A stretch of DNA of 64,000 nt from Austropuccinia psidii (GCA_023105745.1 JALGQZ010000014.1:6354888-6418887); one strand, 5' to 3'; positions 12,214-27,700 are shown, counted from the first letter of the stretch. Program-made: numbers and translations. Notes: generated from the sequence alone by a model not told the origin.

Positions 12214-14328
12214 TGTAAGTTTTTTCTATGAAAATCTTGATAATAGTAGCAAATATCAAGAGTAACATGACTGTCCTCAGTAGAAAATATAATATAATTA
12301 AATATTACAACCAAAAATTTATATAATAATTAAAAATAATTATATATATATAAAGAAGAAATTTAATCATAAAAGAAATCTTAATAATTATTCTATTATT
12401 GTTATAGTCACTGAAAATTATATCAATAAGAAGTGTAAACCTCTTAATGAGACAATTACACTTGGAAAATAATAATATTTATCCACTTATAAATAATATA
12501 GATCTTATTTATAAAGAAAATTATCACACACACTGTGCAGAGATAATTCTTAAAGAAAAATTCTATAAAAAAACTGATAATAGATAAAAAAATATAGAAG
12601 TTTAGCAAAAAACTTGCATATAATATTTATTTAATACAACAAGTCAAACAAAAACAGTTATTATATTAAATAATGATTATAAGTTAAAAACATGCCAAAA
12701 ATCGATATTTTAAAAGATAAAACAACTTTTCATGATAACAAATATGATTAAAGAGTTTCTTAGAGGAATTTGTGGATCTTAAAAGATATTTAAGATAATA
12801 GTTTTATATAATAAAAAGTATTATTGGTGATTACAACAGTAATCTGAACTGTATTATTTCAATTATTTAATTTAAAATTAATAAAGAATAAAGTAACTTA
12901 AGAGTTCCTTTAATAATAAGACGTTATATTTTATAACACTTAACCTTTTTACATGTCTAAAAGAACTGGAATGATTGATAAGTAATGGAAAAAAACAGTG
13001 ATGTGTAGGCTCTTTTTATGCCTGCATAGCAGCTATCATTATTCATAATGGATATAGAGGGTATGCACAAGTCAAAACTGAAAAACATGCATAAAAATAA
13101 GGTTCTTAACTTAAGGTAGCTTACTTTTGATTCCAATTGAAGCTTACCAGTGTTATTATTAACTCCAAGTAGCTTTAATCCTCTTTTGGATTAATTATTT
13201 TAAGCTTTAATATGAATTAAGTTTATTTAAATTAAAGTTCATCAAATGAAAAATTAAAAATAAAGCTTCAAGAAAAAATCTTTCAAACTTAATTTTTAAT
13301 GAATTATAAAGGATCTCTTAATTTTCTTTAAGTATAATTAAAAGAGTGATTGATCAGGCTAATTACCAATAAAACCTGTTTATAAAAGATACTTGAGATT
13401 TAATGGATACAAAGATAACACTAATTTGTAAGCTGTGTGAGAATTCCAAGCAAATCCATTAAGAATTGGATTTTCAATGTATTTATGAAGTTATTGCTAT
13501 TTTTCCACATAAAATAGCAATACACACCAAACATTAACTTTTGATAAGGTTTCAATGATTGTAGCTTCAAAGGTTTAAGCTTATTTAAGGTTTGGAATTT
13601 GTTAATACCTTGATTTCAAGCTTGCATATTGGGACTTGCCCTTTGGCAGCTTGAAATTCCTGTTTAATTTAGGATAAAACCAGTTAAAACTCTAAATTTG
13701 GATCAAATTCTAATCTTAAAGTTTAAATAAGGTTGAAAATCCTCAAATACGGGTGGCCAACTTTAATTGAATCCTTGCAGATCCAAAAGGTTGGGTACCC
13801 CAGCTCTGTTTGGCTTTTCTGCATGGCTTTTGCCCTTTCATTTATTTAAAGCCATACTATGGCCTTAAACCATTTTAACCTAAGCTCATGCAGGATTTAC
13901 ATTCTGTATTGAAAATCCTTAGCCAATTCAGTAAATATACACATCAATTCAATTTTAACTAAAATTTTGGTAAGTTTGCATAAACCTTATTTAACTTCAA
14001 ATTCAAGTTTATTTAAACTTAAATTCAACAATTTTAGAAAAATGTCAATAAGCTTACAGTTGTACTGTGAGATTATTAAATATTCTAATAACATAAGAAA
14101 TAATTATTTTTGGGTATAAAACCCTCTGGGTCTACCCTTGGTTATTCTCAGTGTAGAATCCAAAAATGACATAATAATTATAAATTTGTTCATCCAAAAC
14201 AATTTATACTTATTTTTTGTTATTTTTTATTTTTAATCCAATTGATAAGTCTGCTCAAGATCAAATTAACTGTGTATAAAGCTATTTGTGGCCTTATGGG
14301 TATTTTATACATACCTCACAGGCTCACG
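12214..14328 (-). repeat. 5' LTR of chromovirus copy 1
   Basis: A direct repeat of 3207-5414, 2115 bp long, starting TGTAAG and ending GGCTCACG on the plus strand. The terminal G at 14328 replaces the A seen in all other copies, so the canonical TG...CA end is mutated. Numerous small differences from its partner fit an old insertion. Confidence 0.92.
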
Positions 14329-14333
14329 AAAAT

Positions 14334-17300
14334 CCTTTTCTCAGATGACTATTGACAATCTCTTCAATCCAATTTCAGTACATTCTGATCAAGAGGTTGC
14401 ATTTTAAATGACATCAGATGAACAGTTGGTATTCAATACCGTGAGAATGGATGAAGCTAAATATCAATCCAGCTATAGTAATGATGATTATGTTATATGG
14501 GCTGAGAAAAACACCTTCAACCATCAAAGAAGTAACCCCAGCCTTCCATAAATCTCACTATTATATTTAAATTACACCTTCTAGCTCAAACAATCTATTC
14601 TGGAATCTCAATATGAAGAAATCACCACACTTAATAACAGCTTGAATAAATCCCAAGAAGCCAATTTATTCAAAAAAAAAACCTACAAATATTTTCTTGG
14701 ATCTCACTTGCAATTCTTTTTTTCAAAAATTTCTTATTAAATCAAACATGGCACAGTTAATAAAGTTTATGTATAATTCTATAGCTAATTTTTCACTTTA
14801 TTTTTGATTAATAACAGTATATCATTGTATTATTTTGGAATCAGTTGATTATATGAAGTTTTCTCTTCATTTGTTAACATTTTTACCTTGAAAAACATTA
14901 CTATGATGATTTATTGAAATATTATGCTTGAAAGTACGGAGGATCATGTTTATATTATTATCTTCAAAGTAAGAATAATTTATAATAGGCTTTAAAATAA
15001 GCTTAATGATAATGATAATTATTCTATGCTATCACTGTGGTTTGAATAAATTACAAAAAACAATTTAAATTGATTCTAATAAATTACAGAAAACACAAAA
15101 GGATCTCAAATATCAACTTAAACCAAGACACATTCCTTAAATTTGATTATCAGGAAGCTAAATTAATCACCAATTAAAAGATAGATCTTATGTGAATGAC
15201 TTGAATAAATATTAAACAAAAGAATTCTCAGGGCGAAGAGAGGATCATTAAGGAAAAAAAATTATATTTACAAATCTTTTGTTTTTGAGATTTCTAAAAT
15301 GTTTGTTTAGGAGAATAATTTTTGGAAACAGCGCAAGATAAGTTTTTTTTTTGGATCCTCTCCAAATTTTCATTTAATAGGAGTTAAATAATGAGCAAGT
15401 ATTGTTAAAAATTGAAATAACTTAATCAGAATCGCAATAATTAGATTATTTCCACACTACTGATGATGAGAAATAACAAAGATATTATGTATCAAGACAT
15501 TTTAAAAAGAAATGATCAATATTCCTAGAAAAAACTATTTTTTAGAAAGCTGATAATCTCAAGATTATTTTTGAATTATATTAGAAATGTATCCTCCCAG
15601 GCTAAATTTGGAGCCTAGATTGAATTAATTGAAAATAGAAGAATTTTACTTAGGATTGGGAAGGGAACTTCAAAGGGAAAGAGGACAAAAGAAAATCACT
15701 TTGGATTCTGTGGTAACAAAGAGCCTTCACATTTATCTTTCCTTTTTCTGTAAACCCTGGTCCCCTTAAAAATAAAAATTTACTCAGATGAAATAAATTT
15801 ATTAATAAATTCTTACAAATTTGAGAAATTGAAAGAAAGTAATTTATTCTTAGACCAATATTAAGTTTCTTATACAATTAAGGAGAATCAATTAATTAAG
15901 AGTTATATTTAAGCAAGTATCTTTATGAATATTAAATTTTGGATAGTATTTCTGCCAGTTGAGCTTATTTAATTAAGACTATCCCTCATTCCCAAGATAA
16001 AGCTAAAACACTTTTGTAGTTTCAGAAAATAAATTCACATAGATATATTGAGATACTTTTGTGTTTTTCAAGATAAATGAACCATAGTGAAACAACCTGT
16101 TCCTTTTAGGTATTTACAAACATGAAAAATATAATTTATTTCCAAATAATAATTCATAGAATTCTTTAAATATATTATATGCTACTATCATGAGTATACC
16201 TGAATAAAAATACTCAAATTACATAAGGAAATAAAAATCCATAAGAATTTTAAACCTTTTATCAAGGAACTCACAATCATATTTTAATAAAAAAAAGGAA
16301 GCCGAGAATTTAATACTGATGAAATGTCTCAAAATCAATGATTGGATGCAGAATGATACCAAAGAAAGCATAAGGATATTAGAAAATGCATTTTCAAAGA
16401 TTTTGAATAAGTAGAAAATTAAGCTTTCAACATTTTGAATAATTAAAAACTTACTTTCTAAATAACATGATTTCAATAATTCTTTTTTTGAACTCCTTTT
16501 TTATCAATAGAAAAATATCCTTTAATCATCAGTCATTTAATCAGGATTTTGATTTAATAACTCTAAGTAATCTTAAAATAAGTTTCAAAATTGAATTTCA
16601 AGGAGCTCATTTGTGGTAGTGGAACTAATCTAAATTTTGTCTGAATTATTTTTTGAAATATTTTGGGAAAAATCTTCAAGTTTTTTACTACTGAAGTTGG
16701 AGATTTAAAGATTGAGAAATTTGGGTTTCAAACAAAAAATCAATTCAAGGGTTTCTGGATTTATGGTTTAGATGAGCTCATAGAGAGTTTTGATTTATTA
16801 ATTCTATTTGCCTCAGATCCTGAGGGACTATTGAATCTGGCAATTTTTATATTTAAAGAGAGTTTTGAATTTTTACTATAATCATAATTGAAAATATCTT
16901 GATCTTACTTTTATGAGATAAAAAGTAATTACAAAAAAGCTTTAATTTTAAAATGAATTTGATTATTATTCTCTTTATGAACTTCAAATTTAATATCGAG
17001 ATACTCAAGTGAAAAATATCTTGAGGGTGAATTAATTTAAAACTCATGGTATATGGCCAAAGATATGAGAGTTTCTGTATCCATAGCCAAGAAGATGAAA
17101 TTTAAAATAAGAAATTGAATAAATATTAATGAGAGAAGTGAAAAGGATTACCAAATAAGAAATTTTCCTAATTTAAACAAATAAGATTTTCTAATTCTCT
17201 TGGAATCATTTGAAAACTTTGAGTAAGATTATTCAAGCTTAAATTGTTTCAAACCTCAGGAGTCTTACTTATGTGAAGATGAAGATTCAAAAGCTTATAT

Positions 17301-20300
17301 ATTCAGATGGCAGCCAAATTTGTGATAATATTTCAGGATTTGTATATTTTGGCTCTTCATTTTGAACTTGGGTCACAAATAAAGGAGTACCAGCAGTATA
17401 TCTAGACATGAATTAAATGAAATAAAAATAACAAAAGAAAATAAATGGAGACAGGAAGAGAAAAGTGAAATAAATCTGATGAAATTGATATAGGGAAATT
17501 CTGAAAAATTAGCTGTGGAATTATATTCTTACAAAAAAAAAACACAAGAAATGAAAAGATTTCTGTGAATAATTTTTTCCATAATCAGGTTACAAAACTG
17601 ATTTCAAATCCTCTGAAGGAATCAGTTTTGAGTTCTTTCACTCCAATATTCAATTTCCCTTATTATTTTCATCATTATAAGCTTCAATTATTTTTTGAAT
17701 TTTATTCATTAAGCCAAATGAAATGAAATTCTAAAATAAGATCATTCACAAGTTGATTTATGATTAAATACCTACATTTCATAAATTAACTTAATAGATT
17801 TTTACTTTGCTTCTAATTTTTTCTTTTTCTTCCTTTTGATAAATTTTCTTATTTTTTCCCAAAAATCTATCAAGATAGTGGAAGAAAATTGAGCTTACCT
17901 AATGGAAATTTCAGATTGGTTATAATTACATCCATAAATAATTCAATTAAATCAAAAATTACCCCTGAAAAAAATCCATTTCCAAACTAAACCAAGGATT
18001 TTTCAGGAGAATCAATTGAAGCCAAAATCATATGATCAAGCCAAAAATTTCTTATAGAGCCGAGACTAGACAAACATAATATAATCACAAGCATTTGTAA
18101 TTTATGATGATGACAATAACATTTACTTGGAAACAATTATTTGTATCATAGTGCCATTTTTTCTAAAAATAATATTTCATTAGAGCACACTTATGTTTAA
18201 GATTAAAATAACTAAGATGGTAAGTAACTTATATTTTTTTTTGATATCCTACTAAGAATTATTTTTTTACATCATCTTGTAGAATTATTTTGAGATTATA
18301 AAAAATCAACATCAGGCATCAAAAACTTGACTCAATTTAAAGCCTTCAAGAAGTTTGAAAATCATTCAAGTCTTGCTAGATTCAAGTTTGAAGAATGATG
18401 AATTATCTACAAGAAGAACTTTCTTGACACTATGAAATGGAAGAAAGCACAGGGGCAGGAATATCAAATGAGGAGAAACACAATTATATATAATTCTGCG
18501 AATCAAGATGTCCTCGATATGAATGAATATGGAAATTATTCCTTTATTATTAAGAATAAGGCCATAAAACATGTAAAAAATTGGCTTAAATGAAATAAAT
18601 TCAAGGATAAATTATCCAAAATTGATAAATTTTCCAAAATTTCAATATCAATTTCAATCAGTAAGCATGACCTATATAAAAAGGAAGCTTATTTCCTATA
18701 AATACACATCAATATTGATAAAATTATGAGAGCCAAAAAAACCTAGCTCCAAATGAGGAAGCCAAGAGAAAAAATTTGTGATAAAATCAGAAACAAAGTT
18801 AACGATGAAACTATTCAGGATATTACCAATATTTCTAAAAAATAGAAGAGCTAAATAACATAAGATTAAATATAAAAGTATAAAAAGAAGAAAAAGTGTA
18901 ATGAATTAGAAATTTCAGAGATAGATGAAAATATTAACCTAGAAGTCTGAGGGCCGAATTTCAGTAATCCCTTGAAGGCCGAGAGCAAAAATTACTTTCA
19001 ATTAAAGATGTCATTAAAGTCTGTAGTACTGAAAGATCAGATCTTAGTATAAAGTCTTCGTTATAAAAATTAACACCAACTTTCTATTCATAAGAAGGAG
19101 GATCAATTTGACTCTTTGGATCTAGAAAACTATCAATATTAGCTCCATTTAAAACTAAATAATCATTTAATTCCAATAGAACAAAATTAGATGATCTACA
19201 AGCTCAGAAAAACAGCTTTATATTAAGCGAGAGAACTTTTGAAGTGGGAAGATTTGCTCAAAAGGGAACATAACCCTATAAAATAAAGAATATAATAAAT
19301 GTAACATATAATTAGGTTAATGATTAGTGTTTTTTTCCGTTTTTTTGACATTAAAATGGATAACTATATTTTGTAAATAGTAAGTATAAATGGAATTTCA
19401 AGTACAAAACGATCAATTCAATTACAGAACTATCTGATGTTATACCTAGATAAAGTAGAAGTTATCTGATACTACAAACACTTCATGTTCCTTTAATAAA
19501 GAGTCATTGGTATAGGAGGATAAAAATTTACTAAAATACAAAATGTTACCTTGATAGCTTCCAGAAAAAATGATAAAGGTCATTTTATAAGTTCATAATA
19601 CATAATTAAGCTATAATTTACTTTCAGCCTTAGCTCATGGGACACAGTAATGATCCTTCACAAAAAAAGGAATAGTTCTCATTTGGGTATTAGCAGCTAA
19701 GAATATAGCTTTGATTAAAGAAAATAACGCTCATCAAAATTATTTCTTGTGATTCTGTTAAAAATACCCTCATATAGCTCAAGCTCTTTTCAAAAATTAT
19801 CGAAACAAGAAAGTTTGTTTCATAGTACACAACATGTCTTTAAAAAATATAGGATAGAGTGAAAGTTGTTTATTTTTTTATAAAACAGATATATTTTATA
19901 ATGAAGACTGGCTTTGAATGAGAAATCTAACACAATTTTCATTTCAAAATAATGAGTAGGCTATGAATTGATAATAATCATGGCTTTCATGTAGCTTTGA
20001 GACTGGTGACTTATGTGACACAATTAAATGGTGATTAAGTATTTATATTGATCATGAAGAATACTATTTTCCTAAAAATACCATTGGAATTAAGTGCATA
20101 AATAAATATAATATTATATTTCAAAATTCAGTTTTTGAAAAAAGGAATTACCCTTGTTCATAAATTAACATGAATATATATTGCTTTGAGTTCACACATG
20201 AAACAGGCAAGCTTATTGTAAAGGCTATGATTGGCTTATCAAACTCACAGGAAATAGGTGAATTAAGTAAGTATAGTTTAATTTGGTCAAAAAATCTGAA

Positions 20301-20890
20301 AAACATTTAAGTGAAATGAATCTTTTAAACTTAAAGGTGCAAGATGTAAAGAATATAAAACTTTAATAATTATTATTCAAACTAACAGCCCAGTCATTAG
20401 CTATTTTCACATATGTAGATCTAGCCCACTCCTTTTCCGATAGTAGGGAAGTCATAACATTTTATTCAGCTTCTGAGCTCCTCTGTATGTGTGCTAAATA
20501 AGGAAGGAGATACAAGGGGAGATTTTGATGAAAAAAATTCAATTTCTTTTTGGTAATATTAAACCTTTCTCTTATTGTGTTCTAGAAGTATTTAGACTTC
20601 CCTTCCTAATGTGTCAAGCTTAACTTAATTTAGAAACAATCCACTTTATTGATAGTGGCTTGACCAGAATATATGAATATATCATTTCTTGTGGTACTTT
20701 GTAATAATCTTGCTAAAAAAATAAGGTCTTTCTGATTATTTCAATATTAATATTGTATTTCACTGATAGCTAGATAAAAATATTAAGGAAAATAAAAACA
20801 AAAACTGTAGAAACAAAAAGAACAAAAGCCCACTATTTTACAGTAAACCAGTACTACAAAAGGACTTTTTATTTCTTGAAAATTATATCA
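14334..20890. other. AT-rich region without recognisable genes
   Basis: About 6.5 kb of low-complexity, AT-rich sequence. Open frames here are short (85 residues or less) and made of Ile/Phe/Leu/Lys-rich translations typical of chance frames. The first 230 bp (14334-14560) may hold the displaced 3' end of the pogo-like relic at 2190-2990, because an acidic plus-strand translation there (MTSDEQLVFNTVRMDEAK) resembles the tail of such transposases, but this is weak. I see no LTR, tRNA or recognisable protein motif in the rest. Confidence 0.5.
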
Positions 20891-23800
20891 TCAATCACCA
20901 TCAGCAAAATGGCTACACCTGACAGAAGGTGTTGCATTTGGAAATTAGCTTAGATCCATCCTAGACTGAGTGTGGACCCTTTCTGTGAATTGGATTAGAC
21001 TCAGGATCTCAATGCCTGTTTTTATTCCAAGTTATTCTAAACCACTAGAATATTGCAGAAGTCTCAAGAGTTTCTCTTCTTTTCTGATTGAATATAGTAA
21101 ATATATAGTATATTAAATGAAATCCATTCCTTTTATATTTTAATTTTCAAAAGAATTCTTTTTATGATAAAAACAGAAATCACAACTCTATTTTCGATTT
21201 AGACAGTCTCCTTTTGATGGCCAAAACAAGTCAAATCCAGTTTTAAAAATGAATAAAGCCTTTATCTTTCTTCATTTTTGACTTATGATTACTTTGTAAC
21301 AGTCTTATTTCTTATTTCTTTTGAAACCAATGGCTTGAGATATCAAATTCAGCTCTTTTCAAATAATCCTCCTCTGAATAGACTGGATTGTAGATCTTTT
21401 TGAATTCTAAATAGTCAAACTACAGTAACTTTAGAAGACACAGATAAGGGCTTTCAAGCTACTTTAAATAAAACTATTTCCAAGAGATATAATTCTTTTC
21501 TTATTAATTAATTAAATTTCTGGAATTTATTCATTATTTTTTTTTTTTCATTTTCTGATCACTTTGGCTCATCAATAAATTATATCAATTTTGTTATGCC
21601 TAAAATTTCCTTTTTTTCAACGTAAAATTCCTTTCTCTTTCTTTTTTCAGAGTATTATTACTTAGTTTAGAAGAGAAGTACTGGGTTTTATATAGTACAG
21701 CCCTTGACACTGGAGGAAATCACAATACTGTAACACATTTTACATTTATGAATTAATTTACAATAGAGGGCCTTACAAGGCCTCCTACTGTAATTTTAAT
21801 TGACAACAAAAATATAAAATCAAGTTAAATACAATTAATAACATGAAAAAGAAACGTAGGAAAACTTAAATGAAAGAAAAAAAAAGGCATAAAATACTCA
21901 AAATAACATATCACAATAAAAATAAATAACAAAACTTAAAAAGTGAAATAAAACAACCTGAAACAATGTTTTTGAATAGCAGAAAGAAAGTTTTTGCTAC
22001 TTATTTTATTTAGAAAAACCCAAAAAATATTCATTTTAATAATGAAAAGAAGTGCAGCACATGTTTAATGTGCTCTCCTATTCCCTATTTTCTTAAGTGA
22101 TCTCCATCACTTTAATCAAAATCTTTGTTGAAAAATGATTTTTGAGATTTTTTTTCAGTTTTTTTGTTTCTGTTTGCACATCCAACTTTAAAATTAAAGT
22201 ATCTTTATGTTACAACAAAATGTGAGAAAGAACAATAGGATTATATGAGCTCAATATAATTCTGATAAGAAAAATTGACCATTGATTTTTTTTTCTTTAT
22301 TTCAAGAAAAAGGGGAACATTTAACTGAAGCTCTGAGAACCATCTGCCCATATAGAATAGGATTATATCAAAAAAGTTTCAAAAAGCTTCATTTCCCTGT
22401 AATATTGCTCAAATATTTTCAATATTATAATTAATAATACTTTTTTCCTTTATGAAATATTCAAGAGAAGTTTCTTGCATTTGGAAAAACATATTGTTGC
22501 AAACTGTTATCATATTTCCATGGATCAAAGCACATGATTAACAATTTACTTTGATAATCGATCCATTTTTTTGGTAAAATAATTGTCTATGCGGTATCAA
22601 AACGTTTTTAGAAAACAGTAGAAAACACTGTTCACAAAATTCCATAAGAAATATCGTAAACTCATTATATACCTTGAGGAACCTTTTATGATGAAAATTC
22701 AATACTTTGAACATGTTTTGATTTTAATTGGACATGGCTCTGACATGATATTTGTGCCAGTTAAATCTCAGTTCCCAAAGGTTTGCCGCTTACTGTTTTG
22801 GCTTCCCTGTTCAAACATTGACCTTAATCAATACTTTAAACCTTCAATTAAAGATAAACAGAAAAAACAAGCTATATTCTCATATTATCTTTCAAAAAAA
22901 GTTGAAACAACTTCATATATAACATGTTCAACTAAACTTCATAAACAGCTTATCATTAATGATTTATTATTCTTTTAGACTTTATGCATTTATCAAACCA
23001 ATTTTAACTTCTCAAACTTCTCAAAATATTCATAAATGAATAATGAGACAGAAATTTGTTGAAGGAACCTATTTGTACCAGTTATTTTGCCTTGTCATCA
23101 TCTTCCCATTATTTCAAAGCAATTGAATGAATTATTCCATTTACTTATGAATAAACAGTTTTTAATTCTTCTCAATGGATATCAAATTTGTAATTGATAT
23201 CGAATGAAAGTCTTAATAAGAGTCTATAAAGGTTTCTTTCTTGGAGGAAAGTTTACTATAGAGAAATTGGAAGATTATATTCTAAATATTTTCCATAATC
23301 TGATTTTCTGATTTTGTATAAATGATAAAGTAAAAAAGATATTTTGAGATAATTAATTTTATAAACCCATCAAGTTCAGACACAATATTCAATTTTTCAG
23401 TTCATAAAGAGCTTTCAATATATCCCAATAATTAGAAAATGCATTAAATATTAATAAATATAATGCTAAAATGTAAAACTCCTATAGAATACAGAAAACA
23501 TGGTCAAATAAATGAATTCCATAGAGAGCTATCTTAATAAAAATTCCAAAATGAGCGGATAATTGTTGAAAATAATGGCTAGCCCCATTGATAGATGATG
23601 ATTAACTTTCCAGAAATTTTACACAAATCCCTGCAGTATTTCAGCCTCATTTTATATCTTGATACAGCTCCTACACCTAGTTACTTTAAATAAAAAGCTG
23701 TATGATCTTGTTTCTTCAGATATTCAAGTGATACGCTTGATCAATATGCTTAAATCAGAATGAATATTTTCTCCACAATAATATTCAAAGTGGATCTAAA

Positions 23801-24720
23801 TTTTCATAAAGAAAGAGAAACATTGAATTTTTTATAAAATGAAAGAATATTATGTTCTTCGTGGTTATTAATATTTAAAATGCCATCATTTATTCATGTT
23901 TTTATTTGAAGATCACAAAATGTTTTAGTTTACACCATGGAATTCTAGAATGAAAAAGTCCCCCATTGTAATAGTAAATCCAATATTTCAATTTAAATAT
24001 ATATGCTATCTAGCTATAAGTATAAAAACCTCCTCCAAAGAAATTTATGTTCTGAAATAGGGGTGATATTGTTTCCAAACAGACTAAATTTGTCTGGGCC
24101 TTTCCCTAAGACTACATTGTCCCCTAAATCTTGACAGATTTTCTCAATTTTAATCATAACCTCACTATAAAATAGAGGGAAAATAATGCATAGAATTTCT
24201 CACAAAATAAAGACTTCATAAGAGCAAGAATTTTAATTTTAGGTTATAATTAAGTATCTTTTCAGAAGTTCCCTAAACATTTGATTATTAATTGGGAAGT
24301 TAATTCAAAATAAAAGTTTTCAACTCCCAACATTATTCCTCTATGGGTTCTAATAAGTGATATTGACAGTTAGTTCCTAATGAAGCTGTATTATATATGT
24401 AAAATTACATAAGAAATATTTGAAAGATCAAAATCTTTGTAAGCTGAATGATAAAAGATAACAAATAAAATTTAAACAAAGGGACAAGAAAAATAATTAT
24501 TTTCATAATGTAATGTTGAACTCTGGGCATTGAAAACCTGGACCAAGCACTGATATTGATCAAACTGAATTCAGAATTTGTGTCTTAAATTTATTCCAAA
24601 ACTTCTATTTCTAAATTGAACTTTTGTCCCATTTTCAACCTGCCTCCAGTCTATCTTCAATGTCAAATTCCAAATACAACACCTTCTGTCAGGTGTAGCC
24701 AATTTGCTCATGGTTAATGT
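20891..24720. mobile_element. Candidate decayed DNA element bounded by ~50-bp inverted repeats
   Basis: The sequence at 20901-20950 matches the reverse complement of 24661-24710 at about 43 of 50 bases, with a perfect 20-bp core GGCTACACCTGACAGAAGGT. Weaker similarity continues about 10 bp outward on both sides. The core itself contains a small palindrome, CACCT-N6-AGGTG. The 3.7 kb between the repeats has no frame longer than 96 codons (22688-22978) and nothing I recognise. It may be an eroded or non-autonomous transposon, or two copies of a small repeat in opposite orientation. No target duplication could be assigned. Confidence 0.5.
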
Positions 24721-27700
24721 AGAAATAGCATAAAATTGGTATGTTAATATGATATAATAGCAGAGAATTGGAGTTAAAATTTATAGGGAAATATTTCTTG
24801 ATATTTTATGTATGAGACTTTTTGTCATAATACTACATTATTATACTTATAGGTAGAACAATCTAGATGATATGATTGTGCTTAGATAGACTAGTATATG
24901 CAATTTAATGAGTGAAAATGCTCACACCACTAATAATAGTAATTATATGATTACATATATATAATAATTAATTTTCATTTGATGTATTCTTTTTTACATG
25001 TTTCAATAACTCCTTAGGTATTAACTGATAAATGAAAATCTAGTACTATTTCAAAATCAAAGAGATTACTCCAGCAGTGCAGTTTATCTTTCAAAAATGG
25101 GAAGGGTTAATTTCTTTCAGGGTATTTTCAGATGAATATAGCTCAAAAATAACTGAGAAATGGTTTTTATATTATAAATGTTGAATAGTCACCTTCATCA
25201 ACTGTTTTCATTTTAAAAATATCAAAAATCACTCCCAATTTTTGAAAATTAAGTTCCAGGGATTTCTTCTAAATGACTTTAAAGCTTTATAATACTTATT
25301 AATTATCATATCTACTACTATTGAGGTATTAAATATCTTCTTTTCAGAATTTTTGATCTCTTTAGATTTTTCAACAATGAACCTCAGCTACTAAGATTTA
25401 TATATCAATTTCTCTCATAATGGTATCTTTTCAATCTTTTTAGAAGTAGGTATTTAATCATTTCTTTTCTGAAAATCTTTATAGGGCTATTCATTTTTTT
25501 GATAATTTTATCATTTTGAAATAACTTTCAAATTAATTCTAAAAAGAAAGATAACAAGAGTATTCAGCTATTCTGAAAATTTACAAAAAGGTATTTCATC
25601 CAGGAAAAACTTGAAAAAATAAAAACCAAATTTTTGATTTTTTCTAGTGCTTGAGTTACTTCATAAGGAAGTGAAAAAAGAATTAAAATTTTTCTATTCA
25701 AAATATGATTCTGTAGAGGTAGATTTTAATATTTATTTTATGTTATATTTGAAACAACCAATAGCTTCTATATTAATAGCTTTCAAGGGGATATTTTGAA
25801 TGTAAATAGACCCCTTTCCTTTTATTTGGTATTTCTTAATAAATTCAACTAAGGAAGTCAATACATAAAAATTATTTCAAAAATTAGGGACTATAAAATT
25901 GATTTCACAAAATCCAAAATCATTATTTGAATCACCCAAATGAAAACTTATATTGTTTTTAAACAATAATAACATTATTTAGTTTTTAGGAATAAGAATC
26001 TCCCTAAACTCTCTTATTAGCCACATTGAAGTTCAATTTTGAAGCATTATGTATAGCATATATAGCATATTCTGACATTCTCAGTCCCAGTAATTGATTC
26101 AATTTTCTATTTTCACAAGCTTTTTTGTTGATTTTATTTACAGAGCTTCTGAATAAATAATTACGAATTATCAATACATTTTTTTTTAATTTATGATACT
26201 TAATTGTCAATAAATTATTTTTTATTTAGCTTTTCAACAGCAAATCTAATACTTAAAGGTTCCCATTTTTATATTTTTACTTACTCAGATACTGTGATTA
26301 TTTGGATATGTCTCAAGACACATAAATAGAATAAAAGCTCAAAGAAATATCTCATAAGTATAAAACTACCACAGTTCATTTATATACCCAGAATCAATCT
26401 TCTTTAAATATGTAAATGAATATGTGTTTTTTTGATGGAGTAAATCATTGGAGACAGGATCATGTTTGTATTCTACATTGATTTATCTCCTGGTGATTGA
26501 AAAGTGCTTATAAGATTAAAATTAATTCATGGGGTTTTGAAACAGGAAATTATTCAGAGCTAGAAACCTAATACCTCATAAGAAATATGTGAGTTTCATT
26601 TTTCTTTTCACTAAAAAATAATATTTTTATGGAAAAAAAGACATAAAATCTCTTATTAGTAAAGCTGATTATTAAACACCATAAATTCAATTTATCTTTT
26701 GTTATTCTTAATTAATACATGTACTGAAATAAGCTCTTAGACTGTTAAAGGATATTAACTTTTAAAAATAGAAATGGGAGACAAATAAAATAGCTAAGAG
26801 GCCCAAGGTAACAAATATTCTGAGCCTCTGGTTAATTTGAGTAATCATAAGATTTTCTTATTATAGTAAAGTTGGTTAGTTCATCCATTTAGAGCCTAAA
26901 TAGATGATCATAAGACAGTAAATCTCCACTATCTCATGAAAAGATAGCATCAAAATGTGTAGAAAAAAGGTATCTGAACTTCAAGACAACAGTTAACATT
27001 ATTGATATTTATAGTTTTTTCACACATTTCAACAATTTAGTAAAAGCTCTTTTGCACTGTTTTGAAATTGAATCTCCCTTTAAGACAATTGTTTGTGTGA
27101 AAAATTGAGAAATTAGTTTTTTAAAATTAGAATTTCAAGAAACCTCACCTTTGAATACTTTACATAAAATATAATTAATAATATTTTTTTTAAAATCCGT
27201 TTAAATTCATCAAGAAAATGGTTTCAAATTATATTTAAGGATTATTAATATCATATACTCTATTCAATATTGGGAATAATTGGTTTTTTAGTCACATTAA
27301 ATCATTTCAATTGGTAATTGAAGGAATTTCAAAAGACAAAATCTATTATATCATTATTGAAGCTGAAATAATGCTTTCTCAGCTAATGGAAATTATAGTA
27401 ATAACCTCCTTATTATCTCTATAGCACTATTAGTAATCAGAGGACGTAAAAAGGACCCATAATTTACATTTTTCATCCATCATTTCCAGTTTATTCAAGA
27501 AGTTCAATAATCACAACTCCTATCAATCCCACTAAATATATTATGAAGTATTTTCAATCTCTCAATAATATGTGATCTTTTGATTTCATATAGTATCACT
27601 ATAATATCATGTTATTTCAATTTGATAGCTTCACTGTGAATTAATCTCCAATGTTTTATCTTCAAATCCACAATTTATCTATTAATCCTCCATAGCTTCC

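Larger units (their letters stand above)
3202..14333 (-). mobile_element. Ty3/Gypsy chromovirus copy 1, full length, inactive
   Basis: A complete LTR retrotransposon read on the minus strand: LTRs at 3207-5414 and 12214-14328, internal region 5415-12213, and a 5-bp target duplication AAAAT at 3202-3206 and 14329-14333. On the element's own strand the LTR begins TGTGAGCC and ends CTTACA. The last base of the LTR at 14328 is G where the other copies have A. Gag, protease, reverse transcriptase, RNase H, integrase and chromodomain remnants follow in the order of a chromovirus. Every domain is broken by stops or frameshifts. Relative to the copy at 55097-64000 it has lost about 226 bp of the RT/RNase H connection at about 7718 and gained a TRIM insertion at 9438-9890. 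The two LTRs differ by many substitutions and indels, so the insertion is old. Confidence 0.95.

Noticed and set aside
22688..22978. 96-codon frame in the gene desert
   Set aside because: No recognisable domain, biased AT-driven composition, no splice or repeat context supporting a gene.
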